Source: JAAGZL01 sp050297535
Lineage (GTDB): Bacteria; Pseudomonadota; Gammaproteobacteria; Chromatiales; Chromatiaceae
Length of the DNA: 64,000 bases
Direction: 5' to 3'
Assembly (NCBI GenBank): GCA_050297535.1
Contig: JBNKSV010000009.1
Span: 3,634 to 67,633, forward strand
Shown here: positions 1-8,583 of the stretch, piece after piece
Layout of the letters: the number at the start of each line of letters is the position of its first letter
Numbering within the stretch: the first letter of the stretch is position 1
The notes under the pieces: model-generated
The model's database searches: none
What the model was told of the DNA's origin: nothing
The model's input: only the letters and a program-made list of their open reading frames with translations
Program-made: the position numbers and the translations under genes

Positions 1-21
1 CCCCAATAAACTATCGTGTTC

Positions 22-114
22 TCCTGCCGCCTAGCGCCAGGATTGCTCCGGACATCCTGTCCTTCGCCCCTCCGGGGCCGACTTCGCCGTCCAAATTCGC
101 TCCCAGCGAATTTG
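22..114. repeat. Hairpin-array repeat abutting tRNA-Gln
   Basis: Four inverted repeats lie in tandem: arms 92-101/105-114 (10 bp perfect, loop CCC), 66-70/74-78 (GCCCC/GGGGC, loop TCC), 50-54/58-62 (GGACA/TGTCC, loop TCC) and 22-26/38-42 (TCCTG/CAGGA). Three of the four loops are trinucleotides. The layout is that of a dispersed palindromic intergenic element. It may start before position 1. I saw no second copy in this window, so its multi-copy nature is inferred from its form. It starts directly at the T-loop of the tRNA-Gln gene. Confidence 0.55.
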
Positions 115-171
115 TCGAACCTGGGTATGCAGGGATCAAAACCCTGTGCCTTACCGCTTGGCGACGCCCCA
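115..171 (-). tRNA. tRNA-Gln (anticodon TTG), 3' part missing
   Basis: The minus strand from 171 downward gives a 5' acceptor strand TGGGGCG, a D arm (GCCAAGCGGTAAGGC), an anticodon stem CAGGG/CCCTG with loop TTTTGAT (anticodon TTG at 139-137), a variable loop and a T arm that starts CCAGG-TTCGA. It sits 12 bases after the ispE stop, the conserved ispE-tRNAGln position in gammaproteobacteria. After the TTCGA of the T loop the expected CCTGG and CGCCCCA strands do not follow; a hairpin-rich repeat begins instead. AATCCTGGCGC reappears at 44-34 and matches the T-stem return plus three acceptor bases, then diverges. No complement of the full acceptor strand lies in 1-114. The gene is therefore broken, split, or completed outside the window. 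Confidence 0.75.
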
Positions 172-183
172 ATAGTCCCTTGC

Positions 184-1029
184 TTAACAAGCTTTCAATA
201 AATCCTGAACAGGAGAGCTATTAAGTCCTCTCACTACCGCCCCGTTCATATGCGTCGGCAGTTTATTCAGTACCTTCCTTGCCTCTTCTTCGCTAGCAAA
301 TGATGCAAAAACTGTGGACCCGGTTCCGGTCAACCTTGCATCGCTGTAGTTGTTCAACCATCCGATGGCTTCCGCCACCTCAGGATGCCTTTTGCATACT
401 ACAGGCAAGCAGCCATTCTCCCTGCTGCCTGCAAAGAAGTCGGCTATTGTGATGCGGGGTGAGTCTCGTGTCAATTCTGGAGCGGAAAAAATCCCGGCCG
501 TGGAGACGTGACAAGACGGAAACAGCAGCAGATACCAGGCGTCCGGAAGTGCCACAGGCTCAAGTCGCTCACCCACACCCTCGGCCCAGGCCGCTACGCC
601 ATGAACAAAGACCGGGACATCCGCGCCTAGTCTTAGCCCCAGTACCGACAATCTCTCGGTTGAGAAACCAACCCCCCAAAGCCGGTTCAGAGCCAACAGC
701 GTGGTAGCCGCATCGGAACTCCCACCACCCAGACCAGCCCCCATGGGTATGGTTTTCGCCAGCTCGATCTCCACACCGGCCTCAATCCCGGCCTCAGCCT
801 GAAGCAGGCGCGCGGCCTTTACCACCAAATCGGACTCTGCCGACACCCCTTCTACGTCACTGACCCTGACAATCTCCCCATCGTCTCGCAATCTAAATCT
901 AATCCGATCTGCGAGATCTATGAACTGAAACACCGTTTGTAACAAATGGTAGCCATCGTCCCGGCGGCCGACTATGCGTAGCATAAGATTCAACTTGGCC
1001 GGAGCGGGCCATGCCTCTCCCCAGTTCAA
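184..1029 (-). CDS. ispE: 4-diphosphocytidyl-2-C-methyl-D-erythritol kinase
   Basis: IspE phosphorylates CDP-methylerythritol with ATP in the cytoplasmic MEP isoprenoid pathway. The 281-residue product has usual length. GHMP-kinase marks are PAPAKLNL at 8-15 with the catalytic Lys12, the glycine-rich ATP loop GAGLGGGSSDAA at 97-108, and the catalytic Asp in GADVP (about 137). The start is a TTG: no in-frame ATG precedes the PAPAK motif, and AGGGGG lies about 8 bases upstream. It follows the TPR gene by 12 bases and precedes tRNA-Gln by 12, so one transcript is likely. lolB, the usual upstream partner, is not present. Confidence 0.95.
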   Translation of the reverse strand: MNWGEAWPAPAKLNLMLRIVGRRDDGYHLLQTVFQFIDLADRIRFRLRDDGEIVRVSDVEGVSAESDLVVKAARLLQAEAGIEAGVEIELAKTIPMGAGLGGGSSDAATTLLALNRLWGVGFSTERLSVLGLRLGADVPVFVHGVAAWAEGVGERLEPVALPDAWYLLLFPSCHVSTAGIFSAPELTRDSPRITIADFFAGSRENGCLPVVCKRHPEVAEAIGWLNNYSDARLTGTGSTVFASFASEEEARKVLNKLPTHMNGAVVRGLNSSPVQDLLKAC

Positions 1030-1041
1030 CGGAAATTCCCC

Positions 1042-2781
1042 CTATATTCCCAAACGCTTTATGGCCTGCAACAGATACTTGTTTTCAGGGTGCTTCTTTA
1101 ACGCCCCGCGCATAATTTTCTGCGCCTCCTGTTTATCGCCGGTCACCCATAGGAGTTCGCCCAGATGCGCGGCAATCTCCACATCCTGCAACATATCGAA
1201 AGCGCGCCGCAGATAACGTATGGCCTCCTTATGATTACCCAGCCGATACTGAACCCAGCCCATACTGTCCAGGATTGCGGGGGATTCCGGCTTCAAGGCG
1301 AGCGCCTTTTGAATATAGCCGAGGGCCTCCTGGTAGCGATCAGTTTGATCCGCCAAGGTATATCCCAGGGCATTCCATGCATCCGCATAATCCGGCTTAT
1401 GCTTCAGGATGAAGCGGATATCTTTCTCCAGCACATCCACCTTTCCCAAGGCAGATGCAGACAACGCCCGGACATACAGCAGATCCAGGTCCTCCGGATG
1501 ATCCTTAAGCGCCGCATTGTACAACTCCACCACCTTGTCGCTGGTAGAGTGTTTCCGCAAAATATCGCCCTCGAGCAGATACAGGTCCACTGAACGATTG
1601 GGCATACTGGCGCGCATCTTGGCGATAATGGCCCTGGCCTGTTCCAGTTTCCCCTGATCGGCCAGCAATGCAGTTGATCTAGCCTGCGCATCAAACGCAT
1701 AGTTGCCGTTTTTTACCCTGCCATACCACTCCAAGGCAGACTTCGCCTTGCCACCCTTCTCGGCGATACGGCCCAGATAGTAAGCGGCATCCATACCCCT
1801 CTTCTTGGATGGCAGGAGTGCATCGAAATAGCTTGCGGCCTGTTTCTCCTTCTTCAACTGCAGGGCGATGATCCCCAAAGAAAAGCGAACATCCTCATCC
1901 TCCGGGGCCAGTTTGCTCAATTCCTTAAACTGCTGATATGCAAGTTCCGGCTTGTCCAGATCTATCAACAAACGCGCATAGGACGAGCGCAAAGCCTTGC
2001 TCTTAGGTGACTGTTTCAAGGCCTTCTGCATAGCCCGCATCGCCCCCGCCGAATCCTTTTTTTCCATGTAGATACGGCCCAAAAGCATATAGGCGTTTTC
2101 CATCTTCGGCTCGATATTTATAGCCTGCCGAATCTCCTTCTCGGCCACGTCAAGCTTCTTGGCCATAACTGCAGTCAAGGCAAGCGCATAGCGCGCATCC
2201 GCATCTGACTGATAATCCAAGGCCAAGGACTGCATCAATCTAAGCGCCAGTTCTTTATCCTCCCCAGCACCAACAGCAATAACGGCCTGTACAAACCTGT
2301 CCTTGATATCCTTGTCTTGCAGCTCAACCGACACTTTAAGATGCTTAAGGGCCATCTCGAAATCACCAGCCTGCATATAAAGCATGACCGCAATCCGTCT
2401 AGCTACCGGTGATTCCGGATCAAAATCGATCCAGCGTTTTACCGCCACCAATCCCCCGGCCTGGTCTTTCTGCTGCAATGCGATCCTGGCGGCCCGTTCT
2501 GCGGCCACGGCATCATGCGCAAGTTCCGCTCCCTTTAGCTGATGTTTATACGCCTGACCAAGGTCGTTTCTTTGAATAGCGATCTCACCCGCCAGGATGT
2601 TATAGATGATATCCGCACTCAAGGAAGCAGGCGGAACATCAGTATCAGCAGGAGCCTCTTGTACGCGTTGATTTTCGGCAGTACCAGATTGGCTCTGACT
2701 AAAGACGGCGCCGCTATCTACGATCAAAACGACCGTAACAACAGTTACAGCGACTCTATTAAAGAAGGCATCGATCATCAT
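1042..2781 (-). CDS. Exported tetratricopeptide repeat protein
   Basis: This 579-residue protein has an N-terminal hydrophobic segment (about 9-28) that looks like a signal peptide, followed by tandem TPR units along almost the whole chain. Typical TPR positions are visible, for example DAWNALGYTLAD and ILDSMGWVQYRLG near the C terminus. A large TPR protein occupies this place, next to lolB and ispE, in many gammaproteobacteria; an envelope-assembly or scaffolding role is inferred and not shown. It begins with ATGATG and has only a weak ribosome site. It is divergent from the FHA-GGDEF gene. Confidence 0.85.
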   Translation of the reverse strand: MMIDAFFNRVAVTVVTVVLIVDSGAVFSQSQSGTAENQRVQEAPADTDVPPASLSADIIYNILAGEIAIQRNDLGQAYKHQLKGAELAHDAVAAERAARIALQQKDQAGGLVAVKRWIDFDPESPVARRIAVMLYMQAGDFEMALKHLKVSVELQDKDIKDRFVQAVIAVGAGEDKELALRLMQSLALDYQSDADARYALALTAVMAKKLDVAEKEIRQAINIEPKMENAYMLLGRIYMEKKDSAGAMRAMQKALKQSPKSKALRSSYARLLIDLDKPELAYQQFKELSKLAPEDEDVRFSLGIIALQLKKEKQAASYFDALLPSKKRGMDAAYYLGRIAEKGGKAKSALEWYGRVKNGNYAFDAQARSTALLADQGKLEQARAIIAKMRASMPNRSVDLYLLEGDILRKHSTSDKVVELYNAALKDHPEDLDLLYVRALSASALGKVDVLEKDIRFILKHKPDYADAWNALGYTLADQTDRYQEALGYIQKALALKPESPAILDSMGWVQYRLGNHKEAIRYLRRAFDMLQDVEIAAHLGELLWVTGDKQEAQKIMRGALKKHPENKYLLQAIKRLGI

Positions 2782-2893
2782 AATCTGTTAAACAGGTCAA
2801 ACTTCAAAGACATTATATTAAACTCCTAGCCCACCTATAGGAAACCGCTGATAGAAGTGTGACACCTGTCAAATCAACAAGTTATGCCTACCC

Positions 2894-2899
2894 TATAAT
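2894..2899 (+). promoter_or_regulatory. Possible -10 box for the FHA-GGDEF gene
   Basis: A perfect TATAAT lies 88 bases before the start of the diguanylate cyclase gene, in the 205-base divergent spacer. No good -35 hexamer is found 16-18 bases upstream. An inverted pair TGACA/TGTCA with a 2-base centre (2861-2872) sits about 20 bases further up and could be an operator. Only the hexamer match is seen; its function is a guess. Confidence 0.3.
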
Positions 2900-2986
2900 T
2901 AAAGTAACCCTTAATGGAGCCGTTCAGGGCATAGCGATCCACCCGTACAAAGTTTAGCAAACCAAGGGCGATCTCCTGGGGGCATT

Positions 2987-3913
2987 ATGACCCAAAGCGC
3001 TAGGAAAAACATTGTGGAAGAGACCACCCAGACGATCCTGGTTGACGGGGTCATTGATGGCGGACTAAGCAGCGAACCACTCAGCGCCTGCCTGATAGTC
3101 ATTGCCGGTGGTGACATTGGACAACAGTATAAGATCAACATACGTCAGACCATGATCGGACGCTCCATCAACGCCGACATCCAGGTCAATGACGACTCTG
3201 TCTCCAGAGATCATGCCTTCATCATCAAAGACAAAAACGGCTACCGCATAAGTGACAACGCCTCCAAAAACGGCTGCTTTGTAAATGATAACAAGGTTGA
3301 TGAACGCTACCTGCTGGACGGCGATCTGCTACGCATCGGCAACACCATATTTAAATTCCTTTCCCGCAACAATATTGAGCAGGCCTACCACGAGGAACTG
3401 TTTAGACTGGCCAAGGTCGACGGCCTAACCAACGTATTTAACCGCCGCCACTTCAGCGACTCCCTGGAAAACGAGTTTGATCGCGCCCAGAGATACAACC
3501 GCGAATTATCTCTTCTGATGATCGACATCGACCACTTCAAGCAGGTAAACGACACCTATGGACACCGGGCTGGCGATCACATACTGAAATGTCTGGCCCG
3601 CATTTTCACCAGCCGTGCCCGCCGGGTCGATTCCGTGTGTCGTTATGGCGGCGAAGAGTTCGCCGTTATCATACCCGAGGTGAACATCATCGGGGCATAC
3701 AAATTTGCCAGTGTGCTCAGGGAAGCAGTTGCCAAACATAAATTCAAATTCGAACAACACGAGATACCCATCACCATATCCATTGGCATATCCGACGTGA
3801 TGGAAGAGTTCCAGTCTGCTGATGAACTGGTAGAGGCCGCGGACAGACGACTATATCTGGCCAAACAAAACGGAAGAGACTGCGTCGTTTCGGTTGACCA
3901 ATACTCGGATTAA
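2987..3913 (+). CDS. FHA-GGDEF diguanylate cyclase
   Basis: The protein makes cyclic di-GMP from two GTP. An N-terminal FHA phosphothreonine-binding domain (about 55-125) shows GRS at 58-60, SRDH at 73-76 and KNG at 94-96. The C-terminal GGDEF domain (about 141-305) begins with DGLTNVFNRR and carries an intact active site GGEEF at 221-225. RRVD at 212-215 fits the RxxD product-inhibition site, with the standard five-residue gap to GGEEF. There are no membrane segments, so it is cytoplasmic and probably controlled by a phosphorylated partner through the FHA domain. No kinase gene is nearby. Confidence 0.93.
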   Translation: MTQSARKNIVEETTQTILVDGVIDGGLSSEPLSACLIVIAGGDIGQQYKINIRQTMIGRSINADIQVNDDSVSRDHAFIIKDKNGYRISDNASKNGCFVNDNKVDERYLLDGDLLRIGNTIFKFLSRNNIEQAYHEELFRLAKVDGLTNVFNRRHFSDSLENEFDRAQRYNRELSLLMIDIDHFKQVNDTYGHRAGDHILKCLARIFTSRARRVDSVCRYGGEEFAVIIPEVNIIGAYKFASVLREAVAKHKFKFEQHEIPITISIGISDVMEEFQSADELVEAADRRLYLAKQNGRDCVVSVDQYSD

Positions 3914-4019
3914 TCGCCAAATATCCCCCGCACAAAATCTAGCCATAGAAATACTTCACTTGAATTTATCCCATTGATAATTCAGAATTTGCCGTTTAGA
4001 AGTAACAGAAACGGCACCC

Positions 4020-5288
4020 ATGTCACTGCTCGTCCTAGGTCTAAACCATAAAACAGCGCCGGTAGATATCCGCGAACGCATTACCTTCGGTCCGGATATC
4101 ATCGTGGGTGCGTTGCGCAGCCTGCTGGAAAAGGTAGGGCTGAACGAGGCCGTTATCCTCTCAACCTGCAACCGCACCGAGATATATTGCGGCTTGGCTG
4201 ATTCAGAACAGGACGAGATCAGCCAATGGCTGAGCGACTTCCACGGAATCGAACTGGAGACCATCTCCCCATATTTGTACCGCCATGAAGACAAAGGCGC
4301 CATCCAACATCTGCTGCAAGTGGCCTGCGGCCTGGACTCCATGGTGCTGGGTGAACCGCAGATCCTGGGACAAGTTAAGGCCGCATACCAGACCGCCAAC
4401 GTAGCCAAGGCTACCGGAAAACTGCTGGGCCGACTGTTTCAACACGCCTTTTCGGTAGCCAAGCAAGTTCGTACCGATACCGCCATTGGCTGCAGTCCGG
4501 TATCCGTAGCCTTCGCCGCCGTGAGCCTGGCGCGCCAGATCTTTAGCGATCTTTCAGAACAGACCGCCATGCTGATCGGCGCCGGCGAGACCATAGAACT
4601 CGCGGCCCGGCATCTGCATCAGCACGGGATCGGGCGCATAATCGTCGCCAACCGTACCCTGGACCGGGCCCACAGTCTGGCAAACCAGTTCGACGGCTTC
4701 GCCATCTCCCTAACCGAGATCTCTACCCATCTGGCCGAAGCGGACATTATCATTTCATCCACCGCCAGCCCCCTGCCGATCCTGGGCAAGGGCGCAGTCG
4801 AAAGCGCCCTGCAAAAACGCAAACACCAGCCGATGTTCATGGTGGACATAGCCGTACCCAGAGATATTGAAGCCGAGGTCGGCAACCTGGATGACGTATA
4901 TCTCTACACCGTGGATGACCTGGACGAGGTGATCCAGGAGAACATGCGCTCTCGCCAGGAGGCGGCATTGCAGGCGCAGGAGATCATTGAACAGCACACC
5001 GAAGAGTTTATGGGGTGGCTGCGTTCCCTGGATGCGGTCAGTATCATCCAGAACTATCGCGGTCAGGCCGAGAATATCCGTGATGAGGTACTAGAGCGCG
5101 CCCTGCGCCAATTACACAGCGGCAAAGATCCGGAAGAGGTGCTACGCTACTTGGCACATACCCTGACCAACAAGATCCTGCACACCCCCAGCACCCAGAT
5201 TCGTCAGGCCGGTTATCAGGGCCAACAGTCTCTACTCAAGGCCGCAGACGCCTTGTTCAAGACCAAAGAGATCGGCAATAAAAAATGA
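4020..5288 (+). CDS. hemA: Glutamyl-tRNA reductase
   Basis: HemA reduces Glu-tRNA(Glu) to glutamate-1-semialdehyde with NADPH, the first step of C5 tetrapyrrole synthesis. The 422-residue product shows the N-terminal LGLNHKTAPVDIRER signature, the nucleophile Cys50 in STCNRTEIY, a GAGE nucleotide-binding loop near 190, and a C-terminal dimerisation helix region. The stop overlaps the prfA start by four bases (ATGA), so the two are translationally coupled, a common gammaproteobacterial arrangement. Heme made here would also serve the cytochromes and heme sensor at 29-32 kb. Confidence 0.97.
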   Translation: MSLLVLGLNHKTAPVDIRERITFGPDIIVGALRSLLEKVGLNEAVILSTCNRTEIYCGLADSEQDEISQWLSDFHGIELETISPYLYRHEDKGAIQHLLQVACGLDSMVLGEPQILGQVKAAYQTANVAKATGKLLGRLFQHAFSVAKQVRTDTAIGCSPVSVAFAAVSLARQIFSDLSEQTAMLIGAGETIELAARHLHQHGIGRIIVANRTLDRAHSLANQFDGFAISLTEISTHLAEADIIISSTASPLPILGKGAVESALQKRKHQPMFMVDIAVPRDIEAEVGNLDDVYLYTVDDLDEVIQENMRSRQEAALQAQEIIEQHTEEFMGWLRSLDAVSIIQNYRGQAENIRDEVLERALRQLHSGKDPEEVLRYLAHTLTNKILHTPSTQIRQAGYQGQQSLLKAADALFKTKEIGNKK

Positions 5289-6370
5289 ACCCCTCCATCC
5301 GCAATAAACTTGACCGGATCAGCGATCGGTTCGAGGAGATAACCGCGCTCCTGGCCGAACCTGAAGTACAGAACGACCAAAACCGCTTCCGCTCTCTCAG
5401 CCAGGAATACGCCCAGCTTGATCCCGTGGTCGGCTGTTACAACCGCTACCGCGACCTGGAACAGGATATCGAAAACGCCCGGGAGATGCTGCAGGACCCG
5501 GAGATGGCGGAACTGGCCAAAGACGAACTGGATGCAGCAGAACAGAGGCGTACTGAACTAGAACCGGAATTGCAACTACTGCTGATCCCGCCCGACCCCA
5601 ACGATGAACGCAACATCTTCCTGGAGGTGCGCGCCGGTACCGGCGGCTCCGAGGCTGCGCTGTTCGCGGGCGACCTGCAACGCATGTACGCCCGCTTCGC
5701 CGAGCTGCAGGGTTGGAAGGTGGAGATCATCAGCGAAAGTCTGGGAGAACAGGGCGGATACAAAGAAGTGATATGCCGCATCAGTGGCCGCAATGTCTAT
5801 TCCAAACTCAAGTTTGAATCGGGCACTCATCGGGTGCAGCGCGTCCCCGAGACCGAATCCCAGGGACGCATCCACACCTCAGCCTGTACCGTGGCTATCC
5901 TGGCCGAGGCCGAAGATATCGACCATATAGAACTGAACGCCAACGATCTGCGCATCGACACCTACCGCGCTTCCGGAGCCGGTGGCCAGCATGTAAACAA
6001 GACTGATTCAGCGGTACGCATTACCCACCTGCCCAGCGGCATCGTGGTGGAGTGCCAGGATGAACGCTCCCAACATAAAAACAAGGCGCGCGCCATGTCC
6101 CTGCTCCAAGCCAAACTGCTGGCGACCGCCCAGCAGGCACAGACCAGCGAACAGGCCATGGACCGTAAACTCCAGGTCGGCAGCGGCGACCGCTCGGAAC
6201 GCATCCGCACCTACAACTTCCCGCAAAACCGACTGACCGACCACCGCATCAACCTGACCCTCTACAAATTAGATGAGATAATTCAAGGAGATATGAGCCA
6301 GGTTATCGACCCGCTGATTCATGAATTCCAGGCAGAACAGCTCACGTCGCTGGCAGCAAGCCAGATTTGA
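5285..6370 (+). CDS. prfA: Peptide chain release factor 1
   Basis: RF1 reads UAA and UAG stop codons and triggers peptidyl-tRNA hydrolysis. The 361-residue protein has usual length. The GGQ motif lies at 233-235 (GAGGQHVNKTDSAVR) and the codon-reading P-x-T tripeptide is PET at 188-190, a known RF1 variant; the SPF motif of RF2 is absent. It overlaps hemA by four bases and is followed by prmC, whose product methylates the GGQ glutamine. Confidence 0.97.
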   Translation: MNPSIRNKLDRISDRFEEITALLAEPEVQNDQNRFRSLSQEYAQLDPVVGCYNRYRDLEQDIENAREMLQDPEMAELAKDELDAAEQRRTELEPELQLLLIPPDPNDERNIFLEVRAGTGGSEAALFAGDLQRMYARFAELQGWKVEIISESLGEQGGYKEVICRISGRNVYSKLKFESGTHRVQRVPETESQGRIHTSACTVAILAEAEDIDHIELNANDLRIDTYRASGAGGQHVNKTDSAVRITHLPSGIVVECQDERSQHKNKARAMSLLQAKLLATAQQAQTSEQAMDRKLQVGSGDRSERIRTYNFPQNRLTDHRINLTLYKLDEIIQGDMSQVIDPLIHEFQAEQLTSLAASQI

Positions 6371-6452
6371 CTATAATTAATACGTGTTTTATGCCGGATT
6401 TTACTGATCCATGGCATGTTCTCTGTATCCAGAACGTGATTAAATATTAGCC

Positions 6453-7313
6453 ATGCATCCAGAACAGACCCAGACGATCGCATTAGCCCTGGAGCTCGGG
6501 ATCGAGAGGCTTACCGGCACCCCCAACACCATACCCAGACTGGAAGCTGAGGTGATGCTGTCATCCCTCCTGGACAAACCCCGAACCTATCTGGTGGCCT
6601 GGCCGGAAATGCAGCTTTCTCCGGAACAGACCCAATGCTTCCAGGAGATGATAGAACGCCGCACCACCGGCGAACCTATTGCGTACATTACCGGCAGCCG
6701 TGAATTCTGGTCGCTCAACCTTGAGGTTACGCCGGACACACTAATCCCCAGACCGGAGACCGAGACCCTAGTGGAAAGGGCCCTGGAGCATATCCCGGAA
6801 GGAAGGGCTATGCGCATAGCCGACCTGGGGACTGGCAGCGGCGCCATAGCAGCCGCCATAGCCAGCGAACGTCCGCTGTGCGACATAATCGCCACCGATT
6901 TTTCTCCCAGGACCCTTCAAGTGGCACAGCGCAATTTCCGCCGCCTGGGACTCAGCAACATCAAGACCTGCACGGGAGAGTGGTGTCGGGCGCTACCTGC
7001 GGGGGTTAAATTCGACATCATCGTAAGCAATCCGCCCTACGTCGCAGATGGCGACGGCCACCTAGCCCACAATGGCCTCCCCTGGGAACCGCAAAGGGCG
7101 TTACGCTCCGGAGATGACGGCCTGGATGATATCCACAGGATAATAGAAGAAACGCCAGAATATATAGCGCCCAATGGTTGGCTGTTCCTGGAGCACGGCT
7201 TTGATCAAGGCGTCCGGGTCAGATCTCTACTGCAAGAGGCAGGATTTTCTGGCGTACGCACCAGCCAGGATCTGGCCGGGCATGACCGGGTAAGCATAGG
7301 CCAAATAAGCTAG
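6453..7313 (+). CDS. prmC: Release factor glutamine methyltransferase
   Basis: PrmC methylates the GGQ glutamine of RF1 and RF2 with SAM. The 286-residue product shows the N-terminal helical substrate domain, the SAM motif DLGTGSGA at 124-131, and the glutamine-binding NPPY at 193-196. It lies 82 bases after prfA, its substrate gene. In related genomes moeB comes next; here moeB is displaced to 11.6 kb by the sialidase-like block and gltA. Confidence 0.96.
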   Translation: MHPEQTQTIALALELGIERLTGTPNTIPRLEAEVMLSSLLDKPRTYLVAWPEMQLSPEQTQCFQEMIERRTTGEPIAYITGSREFWSLNLEVTPDTLIPRPETETLVERALEHIPEGRAMRIADLGTGSGAIAAAIASERPLCDIIATDFSPRTLQVAQRNFRRLGLSNIKTCTGEWCRALPAGVKFDIIVSNPPYVADGDGHLAHNGLPWEPQRALRSGDDGLDDIHRIIEETPEYIAPNGWLFLEHGFDQGVRVRSLLQEAGFSGVRTSQDLAGHDRVSIGQIS

Positions 7314-7443
7314 ACTCCCAAAAACAGCCCCCACCAACAACTCCATCTCCGCACGAAGATCCCAACGCAATAACAGTGAAATCAAACTGACTCTATGTCA
7401 CACTCACGCCTGCCTTAACCATACAAAACAGCGCCAAAATTAG

Positions 7444-8583
7444 ATGCACGTACGTATCCTCTTTCTGATCTGTCTCCTGTTTATTTGCGGCATTGCCTGG
7501 AATGTTATGCAGCAGCCAGCCCCGGCTGGCTTCGCGGTACATGAGGAAATGCCCGATAATGGCCAACCGGTGTATGAGACCTCGTTCGCAACCAATGGAG
7601 TTACTGCGGAGGTGCATAGTGCAGGCGCGGTCGAACTGAGCAATGGCGACATCCGGGCCGTTTGGTACGGCGGCACCAGGGAAGGACATTCAGATGTTGC
7701 GATATACACCAACGTATGGGACGCAACCAGCGGAAGATGGGGACCAGAGCGTATTGCTATCGACCTGCCACAGACCCGCGCAGGCACTAAACGTTACACC
7801 CGCAAATTGGGAAATCCGGTCATCACCCGCGCCGCCAATAATGACCTTTGGTTGTTTTACGTAAGCGCCGTAGGCGGCTGGGCCACCAGCAGCATCAATC
7901 TAGCCATCTCCAAGGATGGGGGTGACACATGGGGAATGCCGAAGCGCCTAATCACCTCCCCGATCTTGAACCTTAGCACCCTGGTAAAGGGCAACCCTTT
8001 CCACTTCACCGATGGCAACATCGGCCTGCCGGTATACCATGAATTTCTGGGAAAATTCGGCGAACTGCTACGTATGGATAGCGCGGGCAATATCATTGAT
8101 AAGACCCGTCTGGCCTGGGGACGAGATTCCCTACAGCCGGTGATCATCCCCTACTCGGAACAAGAAGCAATCTCCCTGCTGCGCTATGCCGGGGACCCGC
8201 CCAATCGCATCTTGGCGCAATATTCTGACGACGCCGGATTGAGCTGGCCGGAGCCAGCCAAGACCAAACTACCGAACCCAAACGCCGCCATCACCGGCAT
8301 CAGCATAAATGGCGGCAAACGCATGTTGATGGTCTTCAACGATCACCCCGAAGAGCGGGACAAACTAAGCCTGGCCGTTTCCGATGACCGCGGGGCCAGC
8401 TGGAAGGTGGTCCACATATTTGAGCAATGGGCTGAAGAACAGAAAGACAAGAAGCAAGGCTACTCCTATCCCAGCCTTATCCAGACCAGCAATGGCGATT
8501 TTCACCTGGTATATTCCTGGAATGTGCGAAAGATAAAGCACGTCCACTTTAATCAGGCATGGCTGGAGTCCCGCATCCCATGA
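7444..8583 (+). CDS. Exported sialidase-like Asp-box (BNR) protein
   Basis: A 379-residue protein with an N-terminal hydrophobic segment (about 4-22) that would export or anchor it. It has three Asp boxes of the S-x-D-x-G-x-x-W type at 156-163, 261-268 and 313-320, the mark of a six-bladed sialidase-type propeller, and a conserved WYGGTREGHSD stretch at 74-84. It belongs to the BNR/exo-alpha-sialidase superfamily, but no member of this branch known to me has a proven substrate, so a sialic acid substrate should not be assumed. Its stop overlaps the start of the next gene by three bases (ATGA). The ribosome site is weak. Confidence 0.8.
   Translation: MHVRILFLICLLFICGIAWNVMQQPAPAGFAVHEEMPDNGQPVYETSFATNGVTAEVHSAGAVELSNGDIRAVWYGGTREGHSDVAIYTNVWDATSGRWGPERIAIDLPQTRAGTKRYTRKLGNPVITRAANNDLWLFYVSAVGGWATSSINLAISKDGGDTWGMPKRLITSPILNLSTLVKGNPFHFTDGNIGLPVYHEFLGKFGELLRMDSAGNIIDKTRLAWGRDSLQPVIIPYSEQEAISLLRYAGDPPNRILAQYSDDAGLSWPEPAKTKLPNPNAAITGISINGGKRMLMVFNDHPEERDKLSLAVSDDRGASWKVVHIFEQWAEEQKDKKQGYSYPSLIQTSNGDFHLVYSWNVRKIKHVHFNQAWLESRIP

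Noticed and set aside
16..201. A 61-codon plus-strand frame across the start of the window
   Set aside because: It covers the hairpin array and the tRNA-Gln in antisense and has no domain or ribosome site. The repeat and the tRNA explain the sequence.
5848..5856. PET instead of PAT in the RF1 codon-reading loop as a recoding signal
   Set aside because: P-x-T variation, including PET, is normal in bacterial RF1 proteins, and genes here use all three stop codons as usual.
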